Assembly (NCBI GenBank): GCA_036504235.1
Contig: DASXVN010000019.1
Coordinates: 1 to 64,000, forward strand
Reading direction: 5' to 3'
From: Zipacnadum sp036504235
GTDB taxonomy: Bacteria; Armatimonadota; Zipacnadia; Zipacnadales; Zipacnadaceae
DNA: 64,000 nucleotides
Notes under the pieces: model-generated
Told to the model about the DNA's origin: nothing
Databases searched by the model: none
What the model saw: only the letters and a program-made list of their open reading frames with translations
Program-made: the position numbers and the translations under genes
In this document: piece by piece, positions 49,055 through 57,285 of the stretch
How the letters are laid out: every line of letters starts with the position of its first letter
Numbering within the stretch: the first letter of the stretch is position 1

Positions 49055-49570
49055 GGCCTGCACCTCCGTCGTTTTCCCGTGGCACGACCCCAGCAGGAAA
49101 GCTGCCGGGGCAGCCGTCAGTACTCATTACAGGTTCTTCGCCGAGGGAGAGGTTCCTGCTTGGGTTTTTGAGGAGGGAGTATTACTCTTGCGGTAAGCCG
49201 GCCTCACCCCCGGCCCCTCTCCTGGCAGGAGAGGGGGGAAAGGCAACGGCGGGGAGGAGACGTTGCCCCTAGCTCTCTCCCGCGATAGCGGGGGAGAGTG
49301 GCGCCGCGCGTCGTTGGCGCGGTGCCGAGAGGGGGAGGTCGTTGGCGCTAGGCGCGGACCCCCTCTCCCCGCAAGCAGGAGAGAGATAAGGGCTTAAGGC
49401 TAACGACGAACGGCAGGGCCGGCCTCGCTTCGCTCGTGCGGCCCCTCCGGGAAACGGCTAACGGCCGGCGGGGGACCCTTCGACAGGCTCAGGGCCTTCG
49501 GCGTAGCCCCCTCGGCAGCCCCACCGGCGAGACGCCGGTGCCACTAACGGCGCCCGGCTCCGAAAACTAA
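49055..49570. repeat. Gene-free region of dispersed palindromes upstream of rimP
   Basis: About 500 bases without a gene. They contain the CCCCTCTCCTG/CAGGAGAGGGG hairpin (49214-49236), a CTCTCCCGC-GATA-GCGGGGGAGAG-type hairpin (~49270-49298) and a GGGCCGGCCTCGCT element (49416-49448, inverted near-copy at 44076-44108). Also present are a CCCTTCGACAGGCTCAGGG motif (49476-49494) and CACCGGCG-AGA-CGCCGGTG (49522-49540). No RNA gene is recognisable. Confidence 0.72.
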
Positions 49571-49578
49571 CGCCGGGC

Positions 49579-49607
49579 TTGCGCTGGGGGGCGGATTGCT
49601 ATATACT
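49579..49607 (+). promoter_or_regulatory. Promoter of the rimP-nusA-infB operon
   Basis: TTGCGC (49579-49584) and TATACT (49602-49607) are 17 bases apart. Transcription would begin near 49614, leaving a ~107-base leader before rimP. Confidence 0.65.
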
Positions 49608-49636
49608 TAGCGCATAGAAGTCCGGGATGGTTTATC

Positions 49637-49665
49637 CTGGGAGTGGACACAGTGTCCACTCCCAG
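49637..49665 (+). promoter_or_regulatory. Perfect 29-base palindrome in the rimP leader
   Basis: Two 14-base arms, CTGGGAGTGGACAC and its exact reverse complement, flank a single A and are followed by TTTGTT. It lies inside the predicted transcript between promoter and rimP. From memory, GGGAGTGG-type hairpins precede rimP in various Gram-positive bacteria, so it may be a conserved attenuator or protein-binding hairpin of the nusA operon. It could also act as a DNA operator. Confidence 0.75.
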
Positions 49666-49720
49666 TTTGTTCGTAGGCGTTGGTCGGCTGAGCGCCTCCG
49701 AGGCAAAAAGAAGGGGCAAC

Positions 49721-50200
49721 ATGAGACGGCATCCGGTGGTCGAGCGCCTGTGGGACGAAGTCGAGGCGAACGTGCAGAGCCTGGGCTACGAACTGGTGCA
49801 GATGACCTTCGGCGGGCCGGCCGGCAACCAGAACCTTACCATCTATGCAGACAAACCCGGCGGGATTTCCGCCGATGACTGCGCGACCCTGGCCGAGCAC
49901 CTGTCCGTGATGCTCGACGCGCTCGACCCGATCAGTAGTCCCTACCATCTGATCGTGTCGTCGCCAGGGCTGGATAGGCCTCTGGGGCGGGATGAAGACT
50001 TCGCGCAGCATGTGGGGCAGACCTTGCTGGTGCGCTATGCGCCGCCGGAGGGCCGCCTGCGGCGAGCGCGAGGGCGCTTGACCGCAGTTACCGAGGACGC
50101 AGTACAGCTCGAGACGGACAGCGGCCCGCTGGACCTGCCGCTGGCGCAGATCGCGGCTGCCAATTTGCATTTCGAGTGGGAGGAGGAGGGCGACAACTAA
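49721..50200 (+). CDS. rimP: Ribosome maturation factor RimP
   Basis: A 159-residue factor needed for 30S subunit maturation. The N-terminal alpha/beta domain (LGYELVQMTFGGPAGNQNLTIYADKPGGISADDCATLAEHLS) and the C-terminal Sm-like domain (VSSPGLDRPL, then GRLTAVTEDAVQLE) match RimP. ATG 49721 has AAGGGG upstream; a longer in-frame start would run into the leader palindrome. First gene of the classic rimP-nusA-infB operon, which here lacks the ylxR and L7Ae-like genes commonly found between nusA and infB. Confidence 0.93.
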   Translation: MRRHPVVERLWDEVEANVQSLGYELVQMTFGGPAGNQNLTIYADKPGGISADDCATLAEHLSVMLDALDPISSPYHLIVSSPGLDRPLGRDEDFAQHVGQTLLVRYAPPEGRLRRARGRLTAVTEDAVQLETDSGPLDLPLAQIAAANLHFEWEEEGDN

Positions 50201-50237
50201 GGTCGCCACTCATCCCCCTTCAGGAGTGATTGGGAGT

Positions 50238-51512
50238 ATGGACGGAGAGTTCATCGAGGCCCTGGAACAACTGCAGAAAGAAAAAGACATCTCCATGTCC
50301 TCCCTGTTGCAGACCGTGGAGGCGGCGATGTCTTCGGCGTACCGCAAGCATTTCGGTACGCAGGAAGACGTGCGCATCGAGATTGACCCCGCGGGGCGCC
50401 GGGTGCGAATGTTCGCCCGCCGCGCGCTGCCCGTCCTGGGCGAGGACGGCGAGGAGATCGAGGTAGCGCCGGAGCTGCTGGAGTTCGAGGAGCACGAGAT
50501 TGATACCGCGGAGTTCGGCCGGATCGCCGCGCAGACGGCCAAGCAGGTCGTCATGCAACGCATCCGCGAGGCCGAACGCGAGATGGTCTTTGACGAGTAC
50601 TCGGCGCGGCTGGGCGAGGCGGTTACCGGCGAGATTCAGCGCCGCGACGGCCGCAATGTGTATATTGCACTGGGGCGCGTGGAAGCCGTCCTGCCTTCCT
50701 ACGAGCAGATTCCGGGCGAGTCGTACCGCTTCGGCCAGCGCCTGAAGGTCTACGTGCTGGAAGTCAAGCGCACGACCAAGGGCCCACAGATTCACGTCAG
50801 CCGCACCCATCCTTCGCTGGTCACCCGGCTGTTTGAGCTGGAAGTACCGGAGGTCTACGAGGGTGTCGTGGAGATCAAGTCGGTCGCCCGCGAGCCGGGC
50901 GCCCGTTCCAAGGTCGCCGTGTGCTCCAACGACCCGCAGGTGGACCCGGTGGGCGCCTGCGTCGGGCACCGCGGGGCGCGCGTGCAGGCCATTGTGGACG
51001 AACTCCGCGGCGAGAAGATTGACATTGTGCGCCACAACGACGAGGTGCAGCAGTACCTCAAGAGCGCCCTGTCCCCGGCCCGCGTTAAGGACGTCATCCT
51101 CCAGGAGGACGCCCACGCGGCCACCGTTATCGCTCCCGACGACCAGCTCTCGCTGGCCATCGGCCGCCGCGGCCAGAACGTCCGCCTGGCGGCGCAGCTT
51201 ACCGGCTGGAAGATTGATATTCGGAGCGAAGCGCAGTGGGCCGCCCAGGTAGAAGCGGGGCTAGCGCCGATGCCGACCGTGGCCGCTCCGGTGGCCGCCC
51301 CGCCCGAGAAGATTCGCGTCTATGAACTAGCGCGCGAGTTGGGCGTCGAAAGTCGTGACCTGGTGGAAATCCTCCAGGAGGAGAACGTCGGCGTCACCAG
51401 CCACGCCAGCACCATCACCTCCGAGCAAGCCCGCATGGTGCGGGACCTGCTGCAGGGCGGCGAGGGTACGCTGGCGGAGTTGGAAGCCGGCTCCATCCCC
51501 GTGGACAAATAA
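50238..51512 (+). CDS. nusA: Transcription factor NusA with a C-terminal IF2-N-like domain
   Basis: A 424-residue protein that binds RNA polymerase to control pausing, termination and antitermination. The N-terminal domain (ALEQLQKEKDISMSSLLQTVE) is followed by S1 (VTGEIQRRDGRNVYIALGRVEAVLP), KH1 (GACVGHRGARVQAIVDELRGEKIDIV) and KH2 (SLAIGRRGQNVRLAAQLTGWKIDI). At ~357-405 it adds KIRVYELARELGVESRDLV...SHASTITSEQARMVRDLL. This is the IF2 N-terminal domain, normally found at the start of IF2 itself. ATG 50238 is the likely start, with GTG 50226 as alternative. The fusion is unusual compared with textbook NusA. Confidence 0.93.
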   Translation: MDGEFIEALEQLQKEKDISMSSLLQTVEAAMSSAYRKHFGTQEDVRIEIDPAGRRVRMFARRALPVLGEDGEEIEVAPELLEFEEHEIDTAEFGRIAAQTAKQVVMQRIREAEREMVFDEYSARLGEAVTGEIQRRDGRNVYIALGRVEAVLPSYEQIPGESYRFGQRLKVYVLEVKRTTKGPQIHVSRTHPSLVTRLFELEVPEVYEGVVEIKSVAREPGARSKVAVCSNDPQVDPVGACVGHRGARVQAIVDELRGEKIDIVRHNDEVQQYLKSALSPARVKDVILQEDAHAATVIAPDDQLSLAIGRRGQNVRLAAQLTGWKIDIRSEAQWAAQVEAGLAPMPTVAAPVAAPPEKIRVYELARELGVESRDLVEILQEENVGVTSHASTITSEQARMVRDLLQGGEGTLAELEAGSIPVDK

Positions 51513-51567
51513 ATAGATAGATCTGTGGAACGAGTAGAGACCGGGAAAGCACCCGGAGGTGCTAATT

Positions 51568-53532
51568 TTGCCGACGGTTAGAGTCTTCATGTTGGCCAAG
51601 AAACTAAATCTGCGTAGCGAGGCCTTGATTGCCGCGCTGGAGCAGTTGGGCGTGAGCAACGTTAACGCTGCCGCCGCCATTGACGAGACCACGGCGCAAG
51701 CTGTCGTGGAGCTTCTGGCTGAGCAGGCCACCAAGGCGCGCGAGGAAGCCGAGGCCAAAGCGGCCGCGGAAGCCCCGCCGCCGGCGGCCAAGACGGCGGA
51801 AGCCCCCGAGCCGGAGGAAGAAGAAGAGGAAGAGGAGGTCGTGGAGGAGCATCGCGGCCGCCACATCCCCGAACCGGTCGTCGGCATCGCCGAGTTGGAG
51901 CGCCATATCCAGAGCCTGCAGTTGGCCGAAACCGCCAAGGCGCAGGTCGGCCCGGTGGTGCTGGGCAAGGAAGCGCGGCGCCAGCACGGCGAGCGCCCCG
52001 CTAATGCGGTGGACGCCCCGCCGATCGTTACCATCCTCGGCCACGTGGATCACGGCAAGACGACCCTTTTGGATACCCTGCGCAAGACCTCGGTAGCCGC
52101 CGGCGAGCATGGCGGTATTACCCAACATATCGGCGCCTCCGAGATCGAGCGCGACGGCAAGCGCATCGTCTTCATTGACACCCCCGGCCACAAGGCCTTC
52201 ACCGCCATGCGAGCGCGCGGCGCCCAGGTCACCGACATCGCGGTGCTGATCGTGGCGGCCAGCGACGGCGTCATGCCCCAGACGGTGGAAGCCATTGACC
52301 ACGCCCGGGCAGCCAATGTGCCCATCATCGTGGCCATCAATAAGGTGGACCTGCCCGACGCCGATCCCACGCGCACCAAGCAGCAGCTTCTGGAGCACCA
52401 GATCGTCCCCGAAGAGTGGGGCGGCAAAGAGATCATGGTGGAGATTTCCGCTCTGACCGGCGACGGTCTGGAGGACCTGCTGGACTCGATCCAACTGGTC
52501 GCGGAGGTCGAGGAGTTGTGGGTGGACCCCACCGCTCCCTTCACCGGCGTAGTCATCGAGTCGCAACTGGACCCGACCCAGGGCGCCCTGGCCACCGTGC
52601 TGGTGCGCAGTGGCACCATCAAGATTGGGGACGTCGTGTCGGCCGGCGGCGCCTTCGGGCGCGTCCGGCGACTGCGCGACTGGCGCGGGCGCTCGGTCAA
52701 GCAGATGGAGGCGGGGCGACCGGTCAGCATCGTGGGCCTGTCGGAGGTCCCCGAGGCCGGCGAGATCGTGCATACCGCCGCCACTCCCAAGGAAGCGCGC
52801 CAGATGGCTGAGGAATTTGCGGCTACTGCCCGGCAGTCCGACCTGCGCGGCACCGCCGAAGTCCAGTTGCAGGAGCTGTATCGCGGCCTGCACAAGGGCG
52901 AGGTCAAGGCGCTCAACCTGGTGATCAAGGGCGACGTTTCGGGCACCGTCCAGGCGCTCGAAAGTTCCCTGGAACAGCTTTCCAATGCGCTGGAGGAAGT
53001 CGAGATTGACGTGGTCTCCAGCGGCATCGGCGAGATCACCGAGTCCGACGTGATGCTGGCGGTCGCCTCCCAGGCGGTTATCATCGGCTTCAACGTCACC
53101 GCGGACGAGCATGTCCTGCGCGTGGCCGCCGACGACCGGGTGGAAATCCGCACCTACAACGTTATTTACCAGATCCTCGACGACATCCAAAAGGCCGCCG
53201 AGGGGATGCTGGAGCCGATCTTTGAGGAGCAGTTCATCGGCCGGGCCATGGTCCTGCAGCTCTTCAAGATCTCGCGGTTCGGCGTCATTGCCGGCTCGCG
53301 CATCACCGACGGCCGGATGCAACGCGGGGCCCGTATTGAGGTCAAGCGCGGCAAGGAGGTTGTCTACAACGGCAAACTCACCTCTTTGCGCCACGTCAAG
53401 AACGAGTTGCTCCGCGTGGATGCGCCTAATGAGTGCGGCCTGCTGGTGAGCGACTGGCGCGGCTGGGCGGAGAACGACATCGTGGAGGCCTACGCCTCCA
53501 TCGAGGTAGCGCGCAAGCCGTACGTGCCCTAG
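51568..53532 (+). CDS. infB: Translation initiation factor IF-2
   Basis: A 654-residue GTPase that brings initiator tRNA to the ribosome. It begins with one IF2-N domain (PTVRVFMLAKKLNLRSEALIAALEQLG), similar to the tail of the preceding NusA. An acidic linker leads to the G domain: GHVDHGKTT at ~158, DTPGHKAF and NKVDLPDA. Domains II-IV follow (VIESQLDPTQGALATVLVRSGTIKIGD, EQFIGRAMVLQLFKISRFGVIAGSRI). It is short for IF2 because the linker is small. The TTG start at 51568 has GGAGG 8-9 bases upstream; there is no nearby ATG in frame except one at MLAKK. Confidence 0.95.
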   Translation: MPTVRVFMLAKKLNLRSEALIAALEQLGVSNVNAAAAIDETTAQAVVELLAEQATKAREEAEAKAAAEAPPPAAKTAEAPEPEEEEEEEEVVEEHRGRHIPEPVVGIAELERHIQSLQLAETAKAQVGPVVLGKEARRQHGERPANAVDAPPIVTILGHVDHGKTTLLDTLRKTSVAAGEHGGITQHIGASEIERDGKRIVFIDTPGHKAFTAMRARGAQVTDIAVLIVAASDGVMPQTVEAIDHARAANVPIIVAINKVDLPDADPTRTKQQLLEHQIVPEEWGGKEIMVEISALTGDGLEDLLDSIQLVAEVEELWVDPTAPFTGVVIESQLDPTQGALATVLVRSGTIKIGDVVSAGGAFGRVRRLRDWRGRSVKQMEAGRPVSIVGLSEVPEAGEIVHTAATPKEARQMAEEFAATARQSDLRGTAEVQLQELYRGLHKGEVKALNLVIKGDVSGTVQALESSLEQLSNALEEVEIDVVSSGIGEITESDVMLAVASQAVIIGFNVTADEHVLRVAADDRVEIRTYNVIYQILDDIQKAAEGMLEPIFEEQFIGRAMVLQLFKISRFGVIAGSRITDGRMQRGARIEVKRGKEVVYNGKLTSLRHVKNELLRVDAPNECGLLVSDWRGWAENDIVEAYASIEVARKPYVP

Positions 53533-53550
53533 CGACGGACCGCTCTGATT

Positions 53551-53838
53551 ATGGCGACCTTCGTCGGTCTCTTGACGGTGGACCTGAGGCTACCCGAGGC
53601 GCAGACGCTCAAGGACAAGCGCCAGATTCTGCAGAGCCTGCTGGTGCGCGCGGCCAACCAGTTCTCGGTGTCCGTGGCTGAGGTGGGGCGGCAGGACAAC
53701 CATCATCAGGCGCAACTAGCGGCGGCCTGCGTGGCTAATAGCGCCGCGCATTGCGAGCAAGTCCTCGACGGAGTCCTCGGTCTGTGGCAGGCCGAACCGC
53801 GCATCGAAGTGTCGGCGGCCGAGCGGGAGATTCTCTAA
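53551..53838 (+). CDS. ylxP: DUF503 protein (YlxP)
   Basis: A 95-residue protein of the YlxP/DUF503 family, a common neighbour of infB and rbfA. It starts FVGLLTVDLRLPEAQTLKDKRQILQSLLVRAANQFSVSVAEVG, the family signature. Its function is unknown; position suggests a role in ribosome or translation biogenesis. It lies 18 bases after infB and 31 before rbfA. Confidence 0.92.
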   Translation: MATFVGLLTVDLRLPEAQTLKDKRQILQSLLVRAANQFSVSVAEVGRQDNHHQAQLAAACVANSAAHCEQVLDGVLGLWQAEPRIEVSAAEREIL

Positions 53839-53869
53839 CCGGCCCGCGGCCCTGAAGGAAGCTGGTCCC

Positions 53870-54277
53870 ATGCCGACGCAACGGCAAGTCCGAATCAACT
53901 CCCTCTTGCAGGAAGAGATCAGCCGCATCCTGCTGCTCGAACTGCAGGACCCGGAACTGCGGCTGGTCAGCATCACCGGGGTCGTCGTTTCCCCCGACCT
54001 GCGCAACGCCAAGGTCTACGCCAGCGTCATGGCCGATGATGACGAGCAAATATGGGCGGCGTTGGCGGCGCTGATGCGCAACCGCAAGCGCATCCAGTCG
54101 CTTATCGCGCACAACGTAATCCTGCGGCAGACTCCCCGCCTGCGGTTTGTGGCCGACCGGACCGCCGCGAATGCCCAGCGCATTGAGACGCTGCTCGGGA
54201 AGATCGCGCAAGAGCCTCCCCTACCCGACGCCCCTGAAGACGAAGCCCCGCTCTACGATCTCGACCAAGGGGAATAA
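53870..54277 (+). CDS. rbfA: Ribosome-binding factor A
   Basis: A 135-residue KH-fold factor that helps 16S rRNA 5'-end maturation in the 30S subunit. Family features are INSLLQEEISRILLLELQDPEL at the start, VSITGVVVSPDLRNAKVYASVM and the KH-like helix, and LRFVADRTAANAQRIETLL near the end. An acidic tail (PEDEAPLYDLDQGE) completes it. The stop is three bases before the DHH gene's ATG. Confidence 0.93.
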   Translation: MPTQRQVRINSLLQEEISRILLLELQDPELRLVSITGVVVSPDLRNAKVYASVMADDDEQIWAALAALMRNRKRIQSLIAHNVILRQTPRLRFVADRTAANAQRIETLLGKIAQEPPLPDAPEDEAPLYDLDQGE

Positions 54278-54280
54278 GCT

Positions 54281-55246
54281 ATGCCCGTGGGTGACTTGCC
54301 GGCCCTCATCGAACTGCTGCTCCGCGCTCCCCAGGTCCTGATCGCCACGCACGAGAATCCCGATGCCGACGCCTTGGGCTCGGCCCTGGCGCTGGCGGCC
54401 GGCCTACGGCAACGGGGCCAGACCGTGCAGGTGGCCAACGCCGACCCCGTGCCGCAGCGCTTGCGCTTTTTGCCCGGCTGGGAGCAGATCACCGCTAGCC
54501 CCGCGCCCTCTCCCCTGGTGGTAATCGTGGATGCGGCGGAGCCCTCGCGCACCGGGGCGCTCCAGTCGCTGATCTTGGAGGCCGCGCAACTGGCGGTCAT
54601 TGACCACCACGCGGCGACCGAGAGCCCCGCCACTGCCGGCTTCAGCGACGACGAGGCCCCGGCGGCCGCCTTCCTGGTCTACCAGGTGCTGGAGGCGCTG
54701 GGAGCCGAGATCACCCCCGAAATCGCCACCTGCCTGTACGCGGGGCTGGGCGGCGACACCGGCTATTTCACCTACCAGAACACCGACGCGCCGACGCTGG
54801 AACTGGCCGCCCGGCTGGTCAGCGCCGGCGCTGACCCCTATCGCATCCACCTGCAATCGGCAGCGCAACTCTCGCTGCCGGCGCTGCATCTGCGCGGGCG
54901 GGCGCTGGCGTCGCTGGCCGCGCGTGCGGGAGGGCGGCTGGTCTACGCGACGCTCCGGCACGAGGATTTCGCCGCGACCGAGGCCCGGTCGGAGGACACC
55001 GAGGGCATTGTGGACCTGCTGAAGGAGGCGGAGCGCGGCGAGATTTTCGTTTTGTTCAAGCAGGGGCCGGAGGCCATCTGGCGCCTGAGCTTCCGCTCCC
55101 AGGGGGCCGACGTGGGCCGGGTGGCGCGCGAGTTCGGGGGCGGCGGGCACGCCGTGGCCGCGGGCTGCGAGCTGGTCGGCGAAGAGTATGTCGTCGTCGA
55201 GAAGGCGCTGGCGCGGCTGGAAATCTTGCTGGAAGCGGGCCACTGA
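54281..55246 (+). CDS. nrnA: DHH-family phosphoesterase (NrnA-like oligoribonuclease/pAp phosphatase)
   Basis: A 321-residue two-domain enzyme that degrades short RNA/DNA oligomers and often pAp or cyclic-dinucleotide products. The DHH domain has HENPDADALGS at 24-34, VDAAEP, the DHH motif in VIDHHA and AGLGGDTGYF. The DHHA1 domain ends with the substrate motif FGGGGHAVAAGCEL. All metal ligands appear intact. Its stop overlaps the truB ATG by one base (TGATG). The gene is in the usual place between rbfA and truB. Confidence 0.9.
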   Translation: MPVGDLPALIELLLRAPQVLIATHENPDADALGSALALAAGLRQRGQTVQVANADPVPQRLRFLPGWEQITASPAPSPLVVIVDAAEPSRTGALQSLILEAAQLAVIDHHAATESPATAGFSDDEAPAAAFLVYQVLEALGAEITPEIATCLYAGLGGDTGYFTYQNTDAPTLELAARLVSAGADPYRIHLQSAAQLSLPALHLRGRALASLAARAGGRLVYATLRHEDFAATEARSEDTEGIVDLLKEAERGEIFVLFKQGPEAIWRLSFRSQGADVGRVAREFGGGGHAVAAGCELVGEEYVVVEKALARLEILLEAGH

Positions 55247-56154
55247 TGGAAGGCATCTTGGCGGTCGTGAAGCCGCCGGGGATGACCTCCCATGATGTGG
55301 TGGGGTTCGTGCGGCGGTTGGCGGGCGGGGCCAAGACCGGGCATACCGGGACCCTGGACCCGGCGGCGGCGGGGCTGCTGCTGGTCTGCGTGGGGCGGGC
55401 GACGCGGCTGGCGCAGTACCTGGTCGGCTGCGACAAAAGTTACTGGGCGGAGATCACTTTTGGGATCGCCACCGACAGCGCGGATATTGAGGGCGAATTG
55501 CTGGAGCGCCAGCCCACGACCGGGGTCAGCGAGGCCAGCCTGCGGGCGGCCCTGCCGGCCCTGACCGGGGAATTGTCGCTGGCGCCGCCGCGGCTTTCGG
55601 CGATCAAATCGGCCGGCAAGCCGCTGCACCGGCGGGCGCGGCGGGGACCTATCGAGGAGCCTGCGGCGCGGGCCATGCGCGTGGACCGCTGGGAGCTGCT
55701 GGAGTTTCTTCCCGGCCCCGAGCCGGTGGCGCGGCTGCAGTTGGACTGCGGCAGCGGGACCTACGTGCGCAGCCTGGCGGAGGCGCTGGCGGCGGCGCTG
55801 GGGACCGTGGGGCACCTGTCCTTTTTGGCGCGGACCCGGGTGGGCAACTTCCGCCTGGAGCAGGCGCACACGCTGGAGGAAATCGAGCAGGGGGCGGCGG
55901 ACGACTGGGCGGAACTGCTGATCTCGCCCGGCCAGGCGCTGGGCCATCTGCCCGCGCTGGCGCTGGACGAACGGGAAGTCGATCTGCTGCAGCACGGCGT
56001 GGTCCTCCCGCTCACTGAGGACCGGCTGTCGGCGCCGGCGGGCGAGGCGTTGCAGTTGCTCGACAGCCGGCAACAACTGATCGGAGTGGGCGAGTGGCGC
56101 GCGGAGGACGAGGGGCCGCGGCTGCGTTCGCTGACCATTCTCGTCACTGAATGA
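55246..56154 (+). CDS. truB: tRNA pseudouridine(55) synthase
   Basis: A 302-residue enzyme converting U55 of tRNA T-arms to pseudouridine. It begins GILAVVKPPGMTSHDVV. The catalytic Asp38 is in GHTGTLDPAAAGLL. KSYW-like (KSYWAEITFG), LDCGSGTYVRSLAEALAAALG and the C-terminal PUA-like tail follow. It is coupled to both neighbours by overlapping codons: one base with nrnA and four bases with ribF. Confidence 0.94.
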   Translation: MEGILAVVKPPGMTSHDVVGFVRRLAGGAKTGHTGTLDPAAAGLLLVCVGRATRLAQYLVGCDKSYWAEITFGIATDSADIEGELLERQPTTGVSEASLRAALPALTGELSLAPPRLSAIKSAGKPLHRRARRGPIEEPAARAMRVDRWELLEFLPGPEPVARLQLDCGSGTYVRSLAEALAAALGTVGHLSFLARTRVGNFRLEQAHTLEEIEQGAADDWAELLISPGQALGHLPALALDEREVDLLQHGVVLPLTEDRLSAPAGEALQLLDSRQQLIGVGEWRAEDEGPRLRSLTILVTE

Positions 56155-57146
56155 CCGTCATGAGATACGTAGTAGGACTCGAAAACGCGGCCTGTTTCGA
56201 CCGGCGTCAGGCGCTGGCCCTGGGGGCCTTTGACGGCGTGCATCGCGGCCACCTGCAGCTTCTGCAGGTCACGGAAGCGGCGGCGCGGGAGCTGGACGCT
56301 GAGACCACCGTGCTGACTTTTGAGCCTACGCCGGTGGAGGCCTTCGGCCGGCTGGGGCGCAAGGACGTGCGCCTGACCCTGCCGGAGGAGCGCCGGGCGC
56401 TGATCGAGGCGGCCGGGGTGGACAACCTGGTCGTGGCCAACTTCGACAAAGCGCTGCAGAGCACCGAGCCCGAGGACTTCGCCCGCGACATCCTCGCCCA
56501 GCGGCTCTGCGCCGCGGCGGTGGTGGCGAGCGAGACCCACAGCTTCGGGCGCGGCGGCAGCGGCAACATCCGCACGCTCATGCACCTAGGCTGTGACCTG
56601 GGCTTTGAGGTGCGCGTGCTGCCGCTGCTGAGCACCGACCGCAACCCGCTCTCCTCCACGCGCATCCGCGAGTTGCTCTGGGACGGGCAGATCGAGGAGG
56701 CCAACGACCTGCTGGGGCGGCTGTATTCCGGCTCCGGCGAGGTGGTTACCGGCGACGGGCGGGGGCGCACGCTGGGCTTCCCGACCGCCAATGTGGCCGT
56801 GCCGATGCCTAAGCTCGTGCCCGGACCCGGCGTCTACGCGGGCTGGGCAGGGGTGGAAGGCAGCGGGGAAAGCTGGCGCGCCGCGATCGTGATTGGCCCC
56901 TCTCCCACCTTTGAGAATGACACTGACGTGCGGCGGGTGGAGGTGCATCTGCCGGACCGCGAGGTGGACCTGCTGGGGCAGCGGCTGAGCTTCGCCTTCG
57001 TGCGCCGAATCCGTCCGCAGCAGCGCTTTGCCGGGGAGGCGGAGCTACGCGCGGCCATCGCCGAGGACGTGGCCCAGGTGCGCGCGATGGCTGCCGCGGA
57101 GCTGTCCTTTTCGCCTTTCGTGTCATTGACAAGCGACGGGGCATGA
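56151..57146 (+). CDS. ribF: Bifunctional riboflavin kinase/FAD synthetase
   Basis: A 331-residue enzyme making FMN and then FAD. The N-terminal adenylyltransferase has ALGAFDGVHRGHLQLL at 23-38 (GxFDGxHxGH) and SSTRIRELL. The C-terminal riboflavin kinase has GDGRGRTLGFPTANV near 204-218 and GVYAGWAGVEG. ATG 56151 overlaps the truB stop (ATGA); ATG 56160 is an alternative. Last gene of the rimP operon; the ffh promoter starts inside its 3' end. Confidence 0.93.
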   Translation: MTVMRYVVGLENAACFDRRQALALGAFDGVHRGHLQLLQVTEAAARELDAETTVLTFEPTPVEAFGRLGRKDVRLTLPEERRALIEAAGVDNLVVANFDKALQSTEPEDFARDILAQRLCAAAVVASETHSFGRGGSGNIRTLMHLGCDLGFEVRVLPLLSTDRNPLSSTRIRELLWDGQIEEANDLLGRLYSGSGEVVTGDGRGRTLGFPTANVAVPMPKLVPGPGVYAGWAGVEGSGESWRAAIVIGPSPTFENDTDVRRVEVHLPDREVDLLGQRLSFAFVRRIRPQQRFAGEAELRAAIAEDVAQVRAMAAAELSFSPFVSLTSDGA

Positions 57147-57154
57147 TTTATACT
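57126..57154 (+). promoter_or_regulatory. Strong sigma-70 promoter of the ffh-rpsP operon
   Basis: A perfect TTGACA (57126-57131) and TATACT (57149-57154) are 17 bases apart. The -35 lies in the last codons of ribF and the -10 just past its stop. The start point is near 57161, giving a ~125-base leader before ffh. Confidence 0.85.
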
Positions 57155-57182
57155 ATGCATCCGCTGTAATAGCGCATTTGCG

Positions 57183-57275
57183 GCCGGCGTGGGGTGACGC
57201 AGCACGGGCTGGCGTTGACGCCGGCATTTTGCTTGCTGCGCCCGTTTTGGCGTGACCGTGGCGATCAGAATCGCC
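57183..57275 (+). promoter_or_regulatory. Two hairpins in the ffh leader
   Basis: GCCGGCGT at 57183-57190 pairs with ACGCCGGC at 57218-57225 and is followed by ATTTTGCTT, a weak terminator or attenuator shape. A second perfect hairpin GGCGAT-CAGA-ATCGCC (57260-57275) ends ten bases before the ffh ATG and occupies the place where a Shine-Dalgarno would be expected; none is seen. No SRP RNA motif (GGAAGGAAGCA) was found here. Confidence 0.5.
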
Positions 57276-57285
57276 CTTATATACG

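Noticed and set aside
57155..57285. Possible 4.5S SRP RNA gene before ffh
   Set aside because: The conserved GGAAGGAAGCAGC-type core and tetraloop are absent; only simple hairpins are seen.
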